This document shows, piece after piece, positions 20,101 through 25,933 of a stretch of 28,735 nucleotides of DNA. Under the pieces are notes generated by a model, which was not told the origin of the DNA, did not search any database, and was given only the letters and a program-made list of their open reading frames with translations. A program made the position numbers and the translations under genes. Source of the DNA: a virus; the IMG/VR virus record IMGVR_UViG_3300020191_002080, positions 1-28,735 of that record, one strand, 5' to 3'. How positions within the stretch are numbered: the first letter of the stretch is position 1; the number at the start of each line of letters is the position of its first letter.

Positions 20101-22458
20101 GATGATGATTATGACGATCATTTCGTAAAAATAAGTGCTCCAGCCACTCAAACTCCAACTCCTTCTATCACTCCAACAATCTCAATCACTCCAACAATAT
20201 CAGTTACTCCATCAGTTACAATAACACAAACAAGCACAATTACTCCAACAAGTACGATTACTCCAACAAGCACAATTACTCCAACAATCTCAATCACTCC
20301 AACAATATCAGTTACTCCATCAGTTACAATAACTCCAACAAGCACAATTACTCCAACAAGCACAATTACTCCAACAATCTCAATCACTCCAACAATATCA
20401 GTTACTCCATCAGTTACAATAACACAAACAAGCACAATTACTCCAACAATATCAGTTACTCCAACAATATCAGTTACTCCAACAAACACAGTTACCCCAA
20501 CAAGTACGATTACTCCAACTATATCAGTTACTCCAACTATATCGGTTACTCCAACAAATACATTTACTCCTACAAGTACAGTTAGTCCAACTATATCGAT
20601 TACTCCTACAACAACACCAACCATATCGATTACTCCTACAACAACACCAACCATATCAATTACTCCTACAACAACACCAACCATATCGATTACTCCTACA
20701 ACAACACCAACCATATCGATTACTCCTACAATAACACTAACCATATCGATTACTCCAAGCATAACGCCAACTATATCAGTAAGCCCAACTATTTCGATAA
20801 CTCCAAGTAACACCCCAACTCTGACCCCTACTCCAAGCATAACGCCAACAGTCAGTTTCCCTGCTGGAGCATTAAATCTTACAGTAGATCAAACTACACT
20901 TTACGTTGTTGAGGGTCAAAGTTCCCAAGTTCGGGTTGTTCGCACTGTTGATGATGTATCCTGGAGGGGGGAAGTTAGAATTCGTTATAGTTTAAGTGTT
21001 TACGATAACTCTTCTTTATCTGCAGATACATCAGACTTCGTAGAAAGAAGTCGAATTATTACATTGAAAGGCAATCAATCAGAATTTTTTATTCCAATAA
21101 GAGCCAAAGCTGACAATGTAGATGATGATTATGAGGTATTTGCTTTAACTATTGAGCCTTTAGATCTTGATTCAAGAACAAATATAACTACAGTAAACCT
21201 TTATCCCCAAGACGTTTACACGTCAAAAGGTTGGAGTACATTAATTTCTATATATCCACCCACACCACCTTTTAGTCTAAGTAACACCCCAACTCTGACC
21301 CCTACTCCAACAATTTCGATCACTCCATCCATTACTCCTTCAATTAGTACAACAATTTCAGTAACTCCTGTAATCACCCCAAGCACAACGCCAGAACCTA
21401 GTTTTACTCCAACCGTTACTATTACGCCAACAATAGAAGAAACTAGAACTCCCACACCTACAGTTACCCCAACCATATCAGTTACTCCTAGAATAATTCA
21501 AGATTTGAATGTTAACTTGAACGCTTATGCTATAGTTTCAGAAGATAATACAACGATTGATTTTGATCGCGATGGTACTTCAGATGGAACGCGCCAGACT
21601 TTAAAAATAAATGTTTATCGATCAACCGGTGCAGCTACAGATTTGTCTATACCTTTTGATTTTACAATTAAGATTTTTAAGGATGTGTCTGATAACGCAA
21701 CCCTAGATGACCTTAATCAAGAAATTAGAAATGCTGAAGAATTTGACGACGATGCCAATACTTGGGTATTGTCTGATAATATAGTTTACGAAAATAGATA
21801 CAGTTTTGATGCTGAAGAATCAGAAAAATTAATAAACATCTCAACCAGAGATGAATTTTCTAATATGAGATTCACTGAAGATGATCTTACTCCTGAAGGT
21901 CTAGAGAGCTTAACTTTAGTTATTGGTGATTATAAATTTCCTGGTACTGATGAAAGATTAAGTTCAAGCCCGCAAAATGTAACTTTCGAAGATTTTAATG
22001 AAGATTTAGATATGTGGGTGGATAAAACTGTCAAAGTATACATAACTGATAATGACATAGTTTGGATTTTAACTTTTCTAGATGAAAATGGCGATAATAT
22101 TACAACTAATATTTCTATAACAAGGGAAGATTTTCTTGGCGATAATACCTTTCCGTCATTACCTATTGAAACTTTAGAATTAGAACCTATTGATGATGAC
22201 GGTTCGATGGGTTATCGTATCGCTGAAACAGAAGGAGATCTTGGGCGCTTTAGGGAATCAAACTTAATAATTGATGCTGGAGGCCTTAATTTTGACACTC
22301 TTATATATGATGATCAAGAAATTAACATCAGCACTTGGATAACTTCTGAAGACGACCACACTATTATACGCTTATTAGAAACGGATACATTTTTCCACCA
22401 AATCATTGGACTCATAACTAGACCTGGCATCCATCGCATTACCCTTAAAATTGAATGA
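11125..22458 (+). CDS. Giant tail tip/host-specificity protein, gpI-gpJ fusion (3777 residues)
   Basis: Starts in an ATGA overlap with the gpK-like gene. Residues 1-115 match lambda gpI: LYGEL, TPNEAIHALC, and a Gly-rich end GGPIGGFILNAGMGF. GpJ-type sequence follows: SPIPVVYGQLRVGTKVI near 147-163 and IISEGPIAGL (351-360). The main J core is at 2515-2700: FFAYPSTAIMATRF, KLVKVPSNYNP, NPAWVIYDLLVNQKYGMGKYG (2589-2609), KCDELVDVF and AQGKIALVQDAL. Large extra regions separate these parts: YxxGDxV/W modules near 1000-1050, 1172-1222 and 2850-2892, a GSGY strand motif (1945-1951), and a hydrophobic region at 2326-2400. The C-terminus has a Thr/Ser-Pro tract (3005-3244), a Calx-beta-like domain (about 3250-3365, with VVEG and DDDYEVFALTIE), a second tract (3378-3458) and an unknown domain. 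Lambda gpJ has 1132 residues. Role: tail tip, receptor binding and probably membrane contact. Confidence 0.88.
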   Translation: MKRFVLYGELSDKFTKEIYLDVSTPNEAIHALCLQFKNFKSYFISKINSGVTFEFVDTQNNNYDIIFGNILFKDSEYSLMPKIAGKQGFMGGPIGGFILNAGMGFAMQKLSDKLNFMEDDGKPEYEIITTNSYIYTDNDNRAEQGSPIPVVYGQLRVGTKVIHANVENHDFDFKTAQIYLSDAISSIDPNIGINKILTNSPDGQDLRSITSTDQFQIYKYNDKRSVNFGGQNNAKTFSSDQNNESFTEGYDNSYWAGERYVFGPSESKRVTKRSSTSTLPSSDVARPSVFPLVGLDVSMRPQGENDQCVIHHSSSGPNAIAFKAPGTPMTVGSRGNYQKLESISFYKTLEIISEGPIAGLAMPITGAVDNGEVSYPLTIQQPEFTEYQIQIRNLSYFEYPAGIDHSLADSLEPDATNGLLHIVSSGSKYKDVNGNILNGTKTILANSQESNSDNLYISIDKPNNTHLANIDKSEFLDKNLESISISSNRIFKITGTTLEFNDSTNLSTGGIPSQYRDGDYFLLKELSDQTEQENSIQEWSDDSSINQEIPFFEGEGYNSKPENFEMHPPSIPLDFSYLIDKRRQREDWFSKARASDLGSLMGIQKPQSNLDIDSALSAINSNEATNLNVYNGDVSSVEYEPYGDDFLTLRGNHVDHLGNPITYDRMCRIYFKGTKNSTSVLRNYKDLEVYLHVGFIERNDGYAFFCNTKNMPEVDGIGGPSVETYKNEMIDTYALGERVSGPGSYSYKIVESTQGATYFVPAFLKLDLQTYISAGKVPTDWNGIENWYVQKQINGNWQYDQFGAGAFPYLARTIIPPSIEEAQVWTRFERWTSSLPTEYVIYNKFTTDIYQPIFTQEPDENPDNYDFYNEQVDYRIGDIVKIPGETYDVIESNSYNHMYKAITNITSKPDNAILWTSSQSYIEGKIVFLSEDPDTFYEAQQDIESVSLEGSFASQSNFSTFFEENTAIFSEGDAYKIDNDNGITVVYEVTDNFRKITSPTAWSDSVSYIVGSTVDFNGTIYIADGINDPDVGQDPTQNTTDWSEYDWNDYKPWIDSHNKWKTISYHEPGESNAWLEYEYNTMDPLEDADESIWRFVELTAIPPPQSVKEWDYYGDYQSGDQFIYDRRIYKVLEDIVSPLREAPFADTNRDSDERVFEQPLPEGAIQLALDPPQWDRDKLYTYGDKVHLRDPEDGSKAYYIYDKCTTEKERTRSPLTLLNWKPISYPSPIFGSRNNYRWIIDYQDKSESDVVEFQKTSYASLVPLVRFASPFSYPLWNSTNEYQGFYFQRKYSGYSKAKTFEENFHAFRNAAQNGNSYTLSRVDKSFVVVQYEGQLFKLKDGEYIGPPEDDPRLATVSSSTVDCIFDAAGKRITSSQVSLVNDFEDDINTDEFADLPTIETTIIGENGDPITYSSPEITYPEYDPPIDSNGNVHPKWEKIIPHERPSVNDSRFEVNEVWMQAGRTIDESSFDLSNYKAQPLNKFYHSKDGVFLRKDPPPTNAGGILGALAGLFSKVKGIYQSPRLEHRIQYKHTPWLDLIGNAGSNLTIGDFIREVYTNQRGFYEIKIKKFYKKIKYEHHAVNAMPCYHPNGENFNEAIIAAFSQANPDLKDFFNKNLLVKEPRVSNSRIRSNVVSSQKDHDEIQAKMYKTLRTRCLNFTVGVGGHPHPFASDDEANYYYGGEDYGFPSYHLQSHKFVSEQNGFWGESLETLNNIQFLQVGPTPQDYSVFPRGFYDADLFPRVTVFILRKRNSTRIDIVPTSIEAFAEIDPASKNVKNIYLLRVPSRCVYDSILTTKWNYISPTSYKNSKPSVVFGEEPFQDVGVYLKIDGSHGYYSISFNNTESTGNNLYSISNSSNVPSNNTFGLKNGWASHVEHDNVNPNQDLGMYKNNAVLDLVSYAPYSDSAKIRITTESINVSSGLDKRFYSSAIPNTINTGRIVDFSVTNKGSGYSQRSSVSVYDNSYIIRAVNVSGNERGYLPQLTFSILGLPKSKFDNTNLSIAQLKEYVTVSLILKASYRGRIEGDQNRTGNAADNIALSQKGLAIYRPGTGFSGPNDTVIFLNPDYYPDFSNEQKNRINQIKDALDSDLSILNEAENLLPDHALPKSPFIALAEKQNGSVFKFKQIQKGEGFNIYEPLPNLFEPPIKNLVKFIADFKDGSLESLKLDLNQEVVNYSNKDDNVKLVFAPPILLGSDMPENEPSTDPYKKFRSIYLNDVPIRDHTQRFNYSKFHFDMRIGHFKNATSTFPIEGTLATEARSSLISDEFRIPNYTSFINYPLYAPRNEGEKDYFYSYTIKNPDITDVSFSIKIKELHYIYEGDESVQYMNLIPIIGMVLGWMIGTWMAEKLLDLIPDITFGFGFGAVSGWTIPGIRGIIESALNALTYAFVIAGGVLGALAGIELARSAFKCSQLPWLCIKIGELIKNSGEIWPAKMRIAIEHGLEGETLLTDSVIFSGCVTSPYVKDIYIKNLPKAKPLNSSSRIFKNRIFRIYRITRELDPVEGGLAEARFKIDCELLSATEYVGGFFAYPSTAIMATRFNSKDFPSIPKREYIVKGKLVKVPSNYNPTARSYSGAWNGSFSSKLKWTSNPAWVIYDLLVNQKYGMGKYGITESDIDKWSFYLFSQKCDELVDVFVDGLLTKERRHMCNLYMDSESESFEYIKNLLNIYNASINFAQGKIALVQDALSFSGPIMFFNNSNISESGFTYSTSPRTKKISAITIDYLDERDNYMPKSEYVEDSELIKLFGYSHTRVAANGITRKGEAFRLGWSKLLSQKYAKELISFTSGLKVAYLSIGDIIEVLDNNKVSKHSGGRIMKIIDSHTIELDIPTEAFSGEVDSLLLEVDDFVYPSWDSSTNYTIPSTVVHKGSHYILIKNPEFKISPNFDPDHWSLISNENLRKTRVESFKINSVNGFQVSFVNSINNTSAGYSWVIKENSNPEDLIEPKQYRIEKISEKNDIEYEIFASEYNKDKYIAIDQLSSSNMSLGDFDILDDDYDDHFVKISAPATQTPTPSITPTISITPTISVTPSVTITQTSTITPTSTITPTSTITPTISITPTISVTPSVTITPTSTITPTSTITPTISITPTISVTPSVTITQTSTITPTISVTPTISVTPTNTVTPTSTITPTISVTPTISVTPTNTFTPTSTVSPTISITPTTTPTISITPTTTPTISITPTTTPTISITPTTTPTISITPTITLTISITPSITPTISVSPTISITPSNTPTLTPTPSITPTVSFPAGALNLTVDQTTLYVVEGQSSQVRVVRTVDDVSWRGEVRIRYSLSVYDNSSLSADTSDFVERSRIITLKGNQSEFFIPIRAKADNVDDDYEVFALTIEPLDLDSRTNITTVNLYPQDVYTSKGWSTLISIYPPTPPFSLSNTPTLTPTPTISITPSITPSISTTISVTPVITPSTTPEPSFTPTVTITPTIEETRTPTPTVTPTISVTPRIIQDLNVNLNAYAIVSEDNTTIDFDRDGTSDGTRQTLKINVYRSTGAATDLSIPFDFTIKIFKDVSDNATLDDLNQEIRNAEEFDDDANTWVLSDNIVYENRYSFDAEESEKLINISTRDEFSNMRFTEDDLTPEGLESLTLVIGDYKFPGTDERLSSSPQNVTFEDFNEDLDMWVDKTVKVYITDNDIVWILTFLDENGDNITTNISITREDFLGDNTFPSLPIETLELEPIDDDGSMGYRIAETEGDLGRFRESNLIIDAGGLNFDTLIYDDQEINISTWITSEDDHTIIRLLETDTFFHQIIGLITRPGIHRITLKIE
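14122..14800 (+). other. Sugar-binding-like module cluster inside the J-like protein
   Basis: Two clear copies and some weaker ones show the small CBM5/12-like layout: Trp, about six residues, Y-x-x-G-x-x-V, a turn, Y-x-A, then a distal Trp. Copy one has AWSDSVSYIVGSTVDFNG starting near residue 1001 (14125), then IYIAD and DPTQNTTDW. Copy two has QWDRDKLYTYGDKVHL (from residue 1173, 14641) and LLNWKPI (Trp1220). Weaker versions appear at 13735-13960 and 14448-14560. Binding to chitin or another polysaccharide is a family inference from the motif, not shown. Confidence 0.5.
18099..18324 (+). other. Hydrophobic hairpin-like region in the tail tip protein
   Basis: Residues 2326-2345 (YMNLIPIIGMVLGWMIGTWM) and 2379-2400 (ending AFVIAGGVLGALAG) are long enough and hydrophobic enough to span a membrane. 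A Gly/Phe-rich turn, FGFGFGAVSGWTIPG, lies between them. They sit just upstream of the gpJ core. I infer a membrane-interacting segment used at infection, because virion proteins of this type are otherwise soluble; a buried trimer core is the alternative. Confidence 0.55.
20137..20856 (+). repeat. Mucin-like Thr/Ser-Pro tandem repeat tract in the J-like gene
   Basis: About 240 residues made almost entirely of Thr, Pro, Ser, Ile and Val. Basic unit is 18 bases (xTPTxS). From about 20605 to 20760 the unit is 30 bases, ITPTTTPTIS, in exact register. A higher-order pattern is also visible: the same CCATCAGTTACA segment starts at 20209, 20317 and 20407, steps of 108 and 90 bases. The + strand is very poor in G. 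Such tracts act as extended linkers and are typical O-glycosylation substrates. The open frame on the opposite strand across this tract is a by-product of the repeat. Confidence 0.95.
21256..21498 (+). repeat. Second, degenerate Thr/Ser-Pro linker tract
   Basis: Encodes about 80 residues of mixed TPT, ITPS, SVTP and TPEP units between the Calx-beta-like domain and the C-terminal domain of the J-like protein. A SNTPTLTPTP block is shared with the end of the first tract (20805-20834 and 21280-21309 are nearly the same DNA), suggesting copying between the tracts. Less regular than the first tract. Confidence 0.9.
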
Positions 22459-23339
22459 ATTATTTAAAATTTAAATTACCAACTTTCAATAAACAACACA
22501 ATGAATTATTGGTTGATGTTTATAAAAATGACACCTTTGAAGAGCGTTTTTCTATAGCTCCAAACTCCCCATTTTTTACATTAAATGATTGCGAAGAAGT
22601 TGATAGATATAGAATACATGTAACACCCTCAAATTACGGTTCTGTTTATGATTGTATTTTAATTTCAGAAGAAAAATTTATAATAAATCCATTAATAAAT
22701 AATCTTAAATTTGATTCTATTTCTTTAAATGGTAATAAAAATCAGATCTTTTTCGATCAAGATTCAAATAGTTATGTATGTAAAACTAAAAGCTTAAGTG
22801 AATTAAATGCAATAGATTTTAAAATTCTCTACGAAGAAAACTTCATTGATCCATCATCTTCCATTTTAACTAAATTTACAGCAGAAGTTTTTGAATTAAA
22901 TGGTGAGCTAATTCAAACATTTGACTTAATTGACTCTCATAATTTAATCTTCAAAAAAAATGCGGGCATCAGGGACTATAGAATTGATTGCGAAATATCC
23001 TCAGTTTACTCTGGTAACTCTAAGTGTTCTATCTTTCTATCAACACCGATCCCAGAGGTGCGCAGAATTAGCCATAGGTTAGATTTTTCCAATCGAGAAG
23101 ATTCTATAGATATATTTTTTAATTTATTTTATAGCTTTAACCCAAAGGAAGTGAAATGCACTGCTTTCTCAGATAAAGAAAGAACAAAAATTGTGTCTGA
23201 AAATACATACAATTCAACTAATTTAATTCATGAATCAATTCCCTATAATACTCATAGGTTTTTTGAATTTTCTATATATGACTCTTTAGGTTTATCTTCT
23301 CGTCATGAATATTATAAAGATTTTTACTTTTCAAAGTAG
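22455..23339 (+). CDS. Unknown beta-rich protein downstream of the tail tip gene
   Basis: A 294-residue product that I do not recognise. ATG overlaps the J-like stop (ATGA), so it is probably co-translated with the tail tip protein. The composition is rich in Asn, Ser, Phe and Ile with alternating hydrophobic residues, as in several Ig-like or fibronectin-like beta sandwiches. No signal peptide, membrane segment or catalytic motif is visible. In lambdoid phages the position after J is often taken by outer-membrane or fibre genes. A tail-tip accessory or baseplate-fibre connector is a reasonable guess but only that. Confidence 0.6.
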   Translation: MNYLKFKLPTFNKQHNELLVDVYKNDTFEERFSIAPNSPFFTLNDCEEVDRYRIHVTPSNYGSVYDCILISEEKFIINPLINNLKFDSISLNGNKNQIFFDQDSNSYVCKTKSLSELNAIDFKILYEENFIDPSSSILTKFTAEVFELNGELIQTFDLIDSHNLIFKKNAGIRDYRIDCEISSVYSGNSKCSIFLSTPIPEVRRISHRLDFSNREDSIDIFFNLFYSFNPKEVKCTAFSDKERTKIVSENTYNSTNLIHESIPYNTHRFFEFSIYDSLGLSSRHEYYKDFYFSK

Positions 23340-23369
23340 AAAACATAACTTTTTATATTAATATATATT

Positions 23370-23753
23370 ATGAGTGATTTAAATTTCCTGAAAGACCTGT
23401 TAAAAATAAACCAAGATAATTTTGCTATGTCTAGTAAAGATAGAAAAAAAATGGAAGACTTCCAAAAAGGTTTAAAGGAAGGCTTCTTGTCTAAATTTAA
23501 ACCTGAAGAGCAAGAAGTCATGAAAGAATTGTGGAAAGAAAAAAATCTTTCAAAAATCATTGAGGGTTTAGGTGAAAACAAAGATGTAGATTTAATTGGA
23601 ATGACTGATGCTATCATAGATAAGTTTTCCGAAGAAGGTGTTTTCACTCATAATGATGTATCTATTGACCCTGCTGATCTATTCAATAAATACCATCAGC
23701 TTAAAGCTAAACATAAAAAATACGAAGAATCAGAAGACATAAATAACTTCTGA
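23370..23753 (+). CDS. Small charged helical protein of unknown function
   Basis: A 127-residue product, very rich in Lys, Glu and Asp, predicted by eye to be mainly helical (LKDLLKI, KKMEDFQKGLKEGF, EEQEVMKELWKEK, QLKAKHKKYEE). It has no cysteines, signal peptide or membrane segment. It stands apart from both neighbours by short gaps (30 and 36 bases) and its leader is AT-only, without a Shine-Dalgarno sequence. Position between the tail tip and glycosyltransferase genes allows a role as assembly chaperone or adaptor, but nothing in the sequence proves this. Confidence 0.55.
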   Translation: MSDLNFLKDLLKINQDNFAMSSKDRKKMEDFQKGLKEGFLSKFKPEEQEVMKELWKEKNLSKIIEGLGENKDVDLIGMTDAIIDKFSEEGVFTHNDVSIDPADLFNKYHQLKAKHKKYEESEDINNF

Positions 23754-23789
23754 AAATATTCAATAACCTATCAATCATTAGTGTAATAT

Positions 23790-24833
23790 ATGCTAATGAA
23801 TATATTATTAACTGCGACTTTTAATAGAAGTTTATTTGTAAATGGATTGAATCAAAATATCGTATTCTTAGCGGAGATGCTTAAGGATATGGGGTATAAT
23901 GTTTCCATTTGCGTAAACCATGATGTAGAAGAATGCCAAGATCCTCCCTTGGATATTTTAATCATGGAAGAACATGAAATTGGTGATTATGAATTTGATT
24001 ATATTTTGCAAACCGGATCGTTATTAAAAAAAGAAACGATTGATATCGCAAAAAGTAAAAATCCAAGATGTAAGCATGTTCACGTGCATTACGGTAATAG
24101 ATTAATGACTGATGTCGAGTTGTGTGATTCAACAGATAAAATGGCACTTAATACTCACAAGGTAGATGAAGTCTGGGTGTCTCCTCATTATTCTTTTTCT
24201 ATTCCTTATTTACAAACTTTTTACAATATACAGAAAGTCTTCACTATTCCTTATATATGGAGCCCTAAGTATATGGATTTATCACAAAGATATAAACCTG
24301 GTCAAGACAAAAACATTGGTGTCATGGAGCCCAACCTCAATATGACTAAGAATTGCTTGATACCTATCTACTTAACAGAAGCAGCCTACAAACAGGAGCC
24401 CCACTTAATAAACAGGTTAGAAGTTCATTGTGTTTCTAAATTCAGGGAAAAATTATACTTTAGAAGTTTAATGTCAAAACTAGATATAGTTAAACATAAT
24501 AAATCATTTTTTGGTGATAGGATTTCAATGAAAGATATATTTAATACATCGAATGTTATTGTTTCCCATCAACTACTTAATTCTTTAAATTATGTATACC
24601 TTGAAGCTTTATATCTAGATATACCTATTATACATAATTCTTTCGATATTAAAGAGGTTGGTTATTTTTACCCTGGTTATGATATCAATACTGGAGCTCA
24701 ACAGTTAATTAGAGCCTTAAAATTTCACGACGACAATATAGATACATATAGGTCAGCAGCTAAAAACGTATTGCATAAATTTTCTCCTAACAATGACCGT
24801 GTTCGAGAGCAATATAGAAAGTTGCTTTCATGA
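23790..24833 (+). CDS. DUF2827-like GT-B glycosyltransferase, first of two paralogs
   Basis: The 347-residue product has the GT-B outline I associate with DUF2827: FVNGLNQNIVFLAEML (16-31) near the N-terminus, a nucleotide-sugar half beginning with NVIVSH (255-260), and YLEALYLDIPIIHNS (270-284), which matches the E-x-L-x-x-x-x-P-x-I-H-N acceptor signature of this family. It probably transfers a sugar from a nucleotide donor; substrate and acceptor are unknown. Two close starts exist, ATG 23790 and ATG 23796; the second gives MNILLT, closer to MKIGIT in the paralog, and is perhaps the real one. No ribosome site precedes either. No signal peptide or membrane segment is visible, so it should act in the cytoplasm. 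Confidence 0.8.
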   Translation: MLMNILLTATFNRSLFVNGLNQNIVFLAEMLKDMGYNVSICVNHDVEECQDPPLDILIMEEHEIGDYEFDYILQTGSLLKKETIDIAKSKNPRCKHVHVHYGNRLMTDVELCDSTDKMALNTHKVDEVWVSPHYSFSIPYLQTFYNIQKVFTIPYIWSPKYMDLSQRYKPGQDKNIGVMEPNLNMTKNCLIPIYLTEAAYKQEPHLINRLEVHCVSKFREKLYFRSLMSKLDIVKHNKSFFGDRISMKDIFNTSNVIVSHQLLNSLNYVYLEALYLDIPIIHNSFDIKEVGYFYPGYDINTGAQQLIRALKFHDDNIDTYRSAAKNVLHKFSPNNDRVREQYRKLLS

Positions 24834-25933
24834 AAATTGGAATTACCATTAACTTGTCCCAAAATTTTTGGGCGAACGGTCTAAATCAAAACGTAAAATT
24901 CATTTACGATGTTTTTCGTAGGCTAGGTCATGAGGTTTATTACGTCACTAAAGAAAAACCTAATAATAACCTAAGTTTTAATCACAAATATATGTTTTTC
25001 TCTGATGTAATTAATGATGAATCTGAAAGTTTTGATGTTTTTATTTTAGCTGGATTTGAAATTCATCATAAAATTATTTATAAGATAAAACAAAGAAAAA
25101 AAAATTGCAAAGTATTTTTATTGCAGTTAGGAAATAAAATTATGTTCGACTTAAGGGATCTACTTCATCCGCCAGAGGGTGATGAAGTATCAACTAAGAC
25201 AAGTGAATTTGGTAAGTTATTAGATTCTATTTGGATTTCTCCTCATCATGAATTTGGTGCAGAATATATCAAGGTTGAGTATAATAATAAAAATGTAAAG
25301 GTGGCTCCTTATGTTTGGGACTCGCACTTCATTGAAAATAAAATTCATGAATTAAAGAAAAAAGGGTTCAACCCATTTTTTAAACCTGAAACAGTTAATT
25401 CTGTTCAAATATTTGAATCAAACCAATTAATTAACAAACATTTCTTAATTCCTTTCTGTATTGCTCAAAAATTTGAAACTTTATTCCCTAATAAATTATC
25501 TAAAGTAAATATATATTCTACCCAAAGATTTAGGGATAATACTTTTTTTACAGTTCATATGTCAAAATTTGACATCGTTAAAAAACAAGGTTTAACTTTC
25601 TTCAATAACCGGTGGTGTACCCTTGATGCTTTATCTAAATTTGGAGGAGTAATTGTTTCTCATCAATATGATAATGATTTAAATTATTCTCATTTTGAAG
25701 CTCTTTACATGGGACTACCACTAGTGCATAACTCTAAAACTTTAATGGATGAAGGTTATTATTATCCTGACTTTAATGTAGACATCGGTGCCAAACAATT
25801 ATATAATGCTATACTTAACCATAAAGATGTTCACGATGAATACATGCAAAGAGGCAGAGAGTTTGTAGCTAAATATAGCCCCTATCAAACTTCTATATTA
25901 AATCAATATCAATTACTGCTTGAGAATAAGTGA
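24830..25933 (+). CDS. DUF2827-like GT-B glycosyltransferase, second paralog
   Basis: Overlaps the first paralog in an ATGA junction. The 367-residue product matches it along its length: FWANGLNQNVKF (13-24), SIWISPHHEFGAEYI (133-147), MSKFDIVK (244-251), GVIVSHQYDNDLNYSHFEAL (273-292) and MGLPLVHNS (294-302). Overall identity is moderate, so the duplication is old and the two probably differ in donor or acceptor. Tandem retention suggests they add successive sugars or work as a pair. No membrane segment is seen. Family call strong, substrate unknown. Confidence 0.82.
   Translation: MKIGITINLSQNFWANGLNQNVKFIYDVFRRLGHEVYYVTKEKPNNNLSFNHKYMFFSDVINDESESFDVFILAGFEIHHKIIYKIKQRKKNCKVFLLQLGNKIMFDLRDLLHPPEGDEVSTKTSEFGKLLDSIWISPHHEFGAEYIKVEYNNKNVKVAPYVWDSHFIENKIHELKKKGFNPFFKPETVNSVQIFESNQLINKHFLIPFCIAQKFETLFPNKLSKVNIYSTQRFRDNTFFTVHMSKFDIVKKQGLTFFNNRWCTLDALSKFGGVIVSHQYDNDLNYSHFEALYMGLPLVHNSKTLMDEGYYYPDFNVDIGAKQLYNAILNHKDVHDEYMQRGREFVAKYSPYQTSILNQYQLLLENK

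Noticed and set aside
20148-20840. Open reading frame of 230 residues on the - strand made of GVIxxVGVx repeats
   Set aside because: It is the complement of the Thr-Pro tandem tract; the repeat lacks stops in that frame by composition. No start signal, and the + strand protein continues through it.
23353-23366. AT palindrome TATATTAATATA before the small helical gene
   Set aside because: Short and built only of A and T, so likely chance; no G/C-rich stem or flanking run that would make a terminator or operator.
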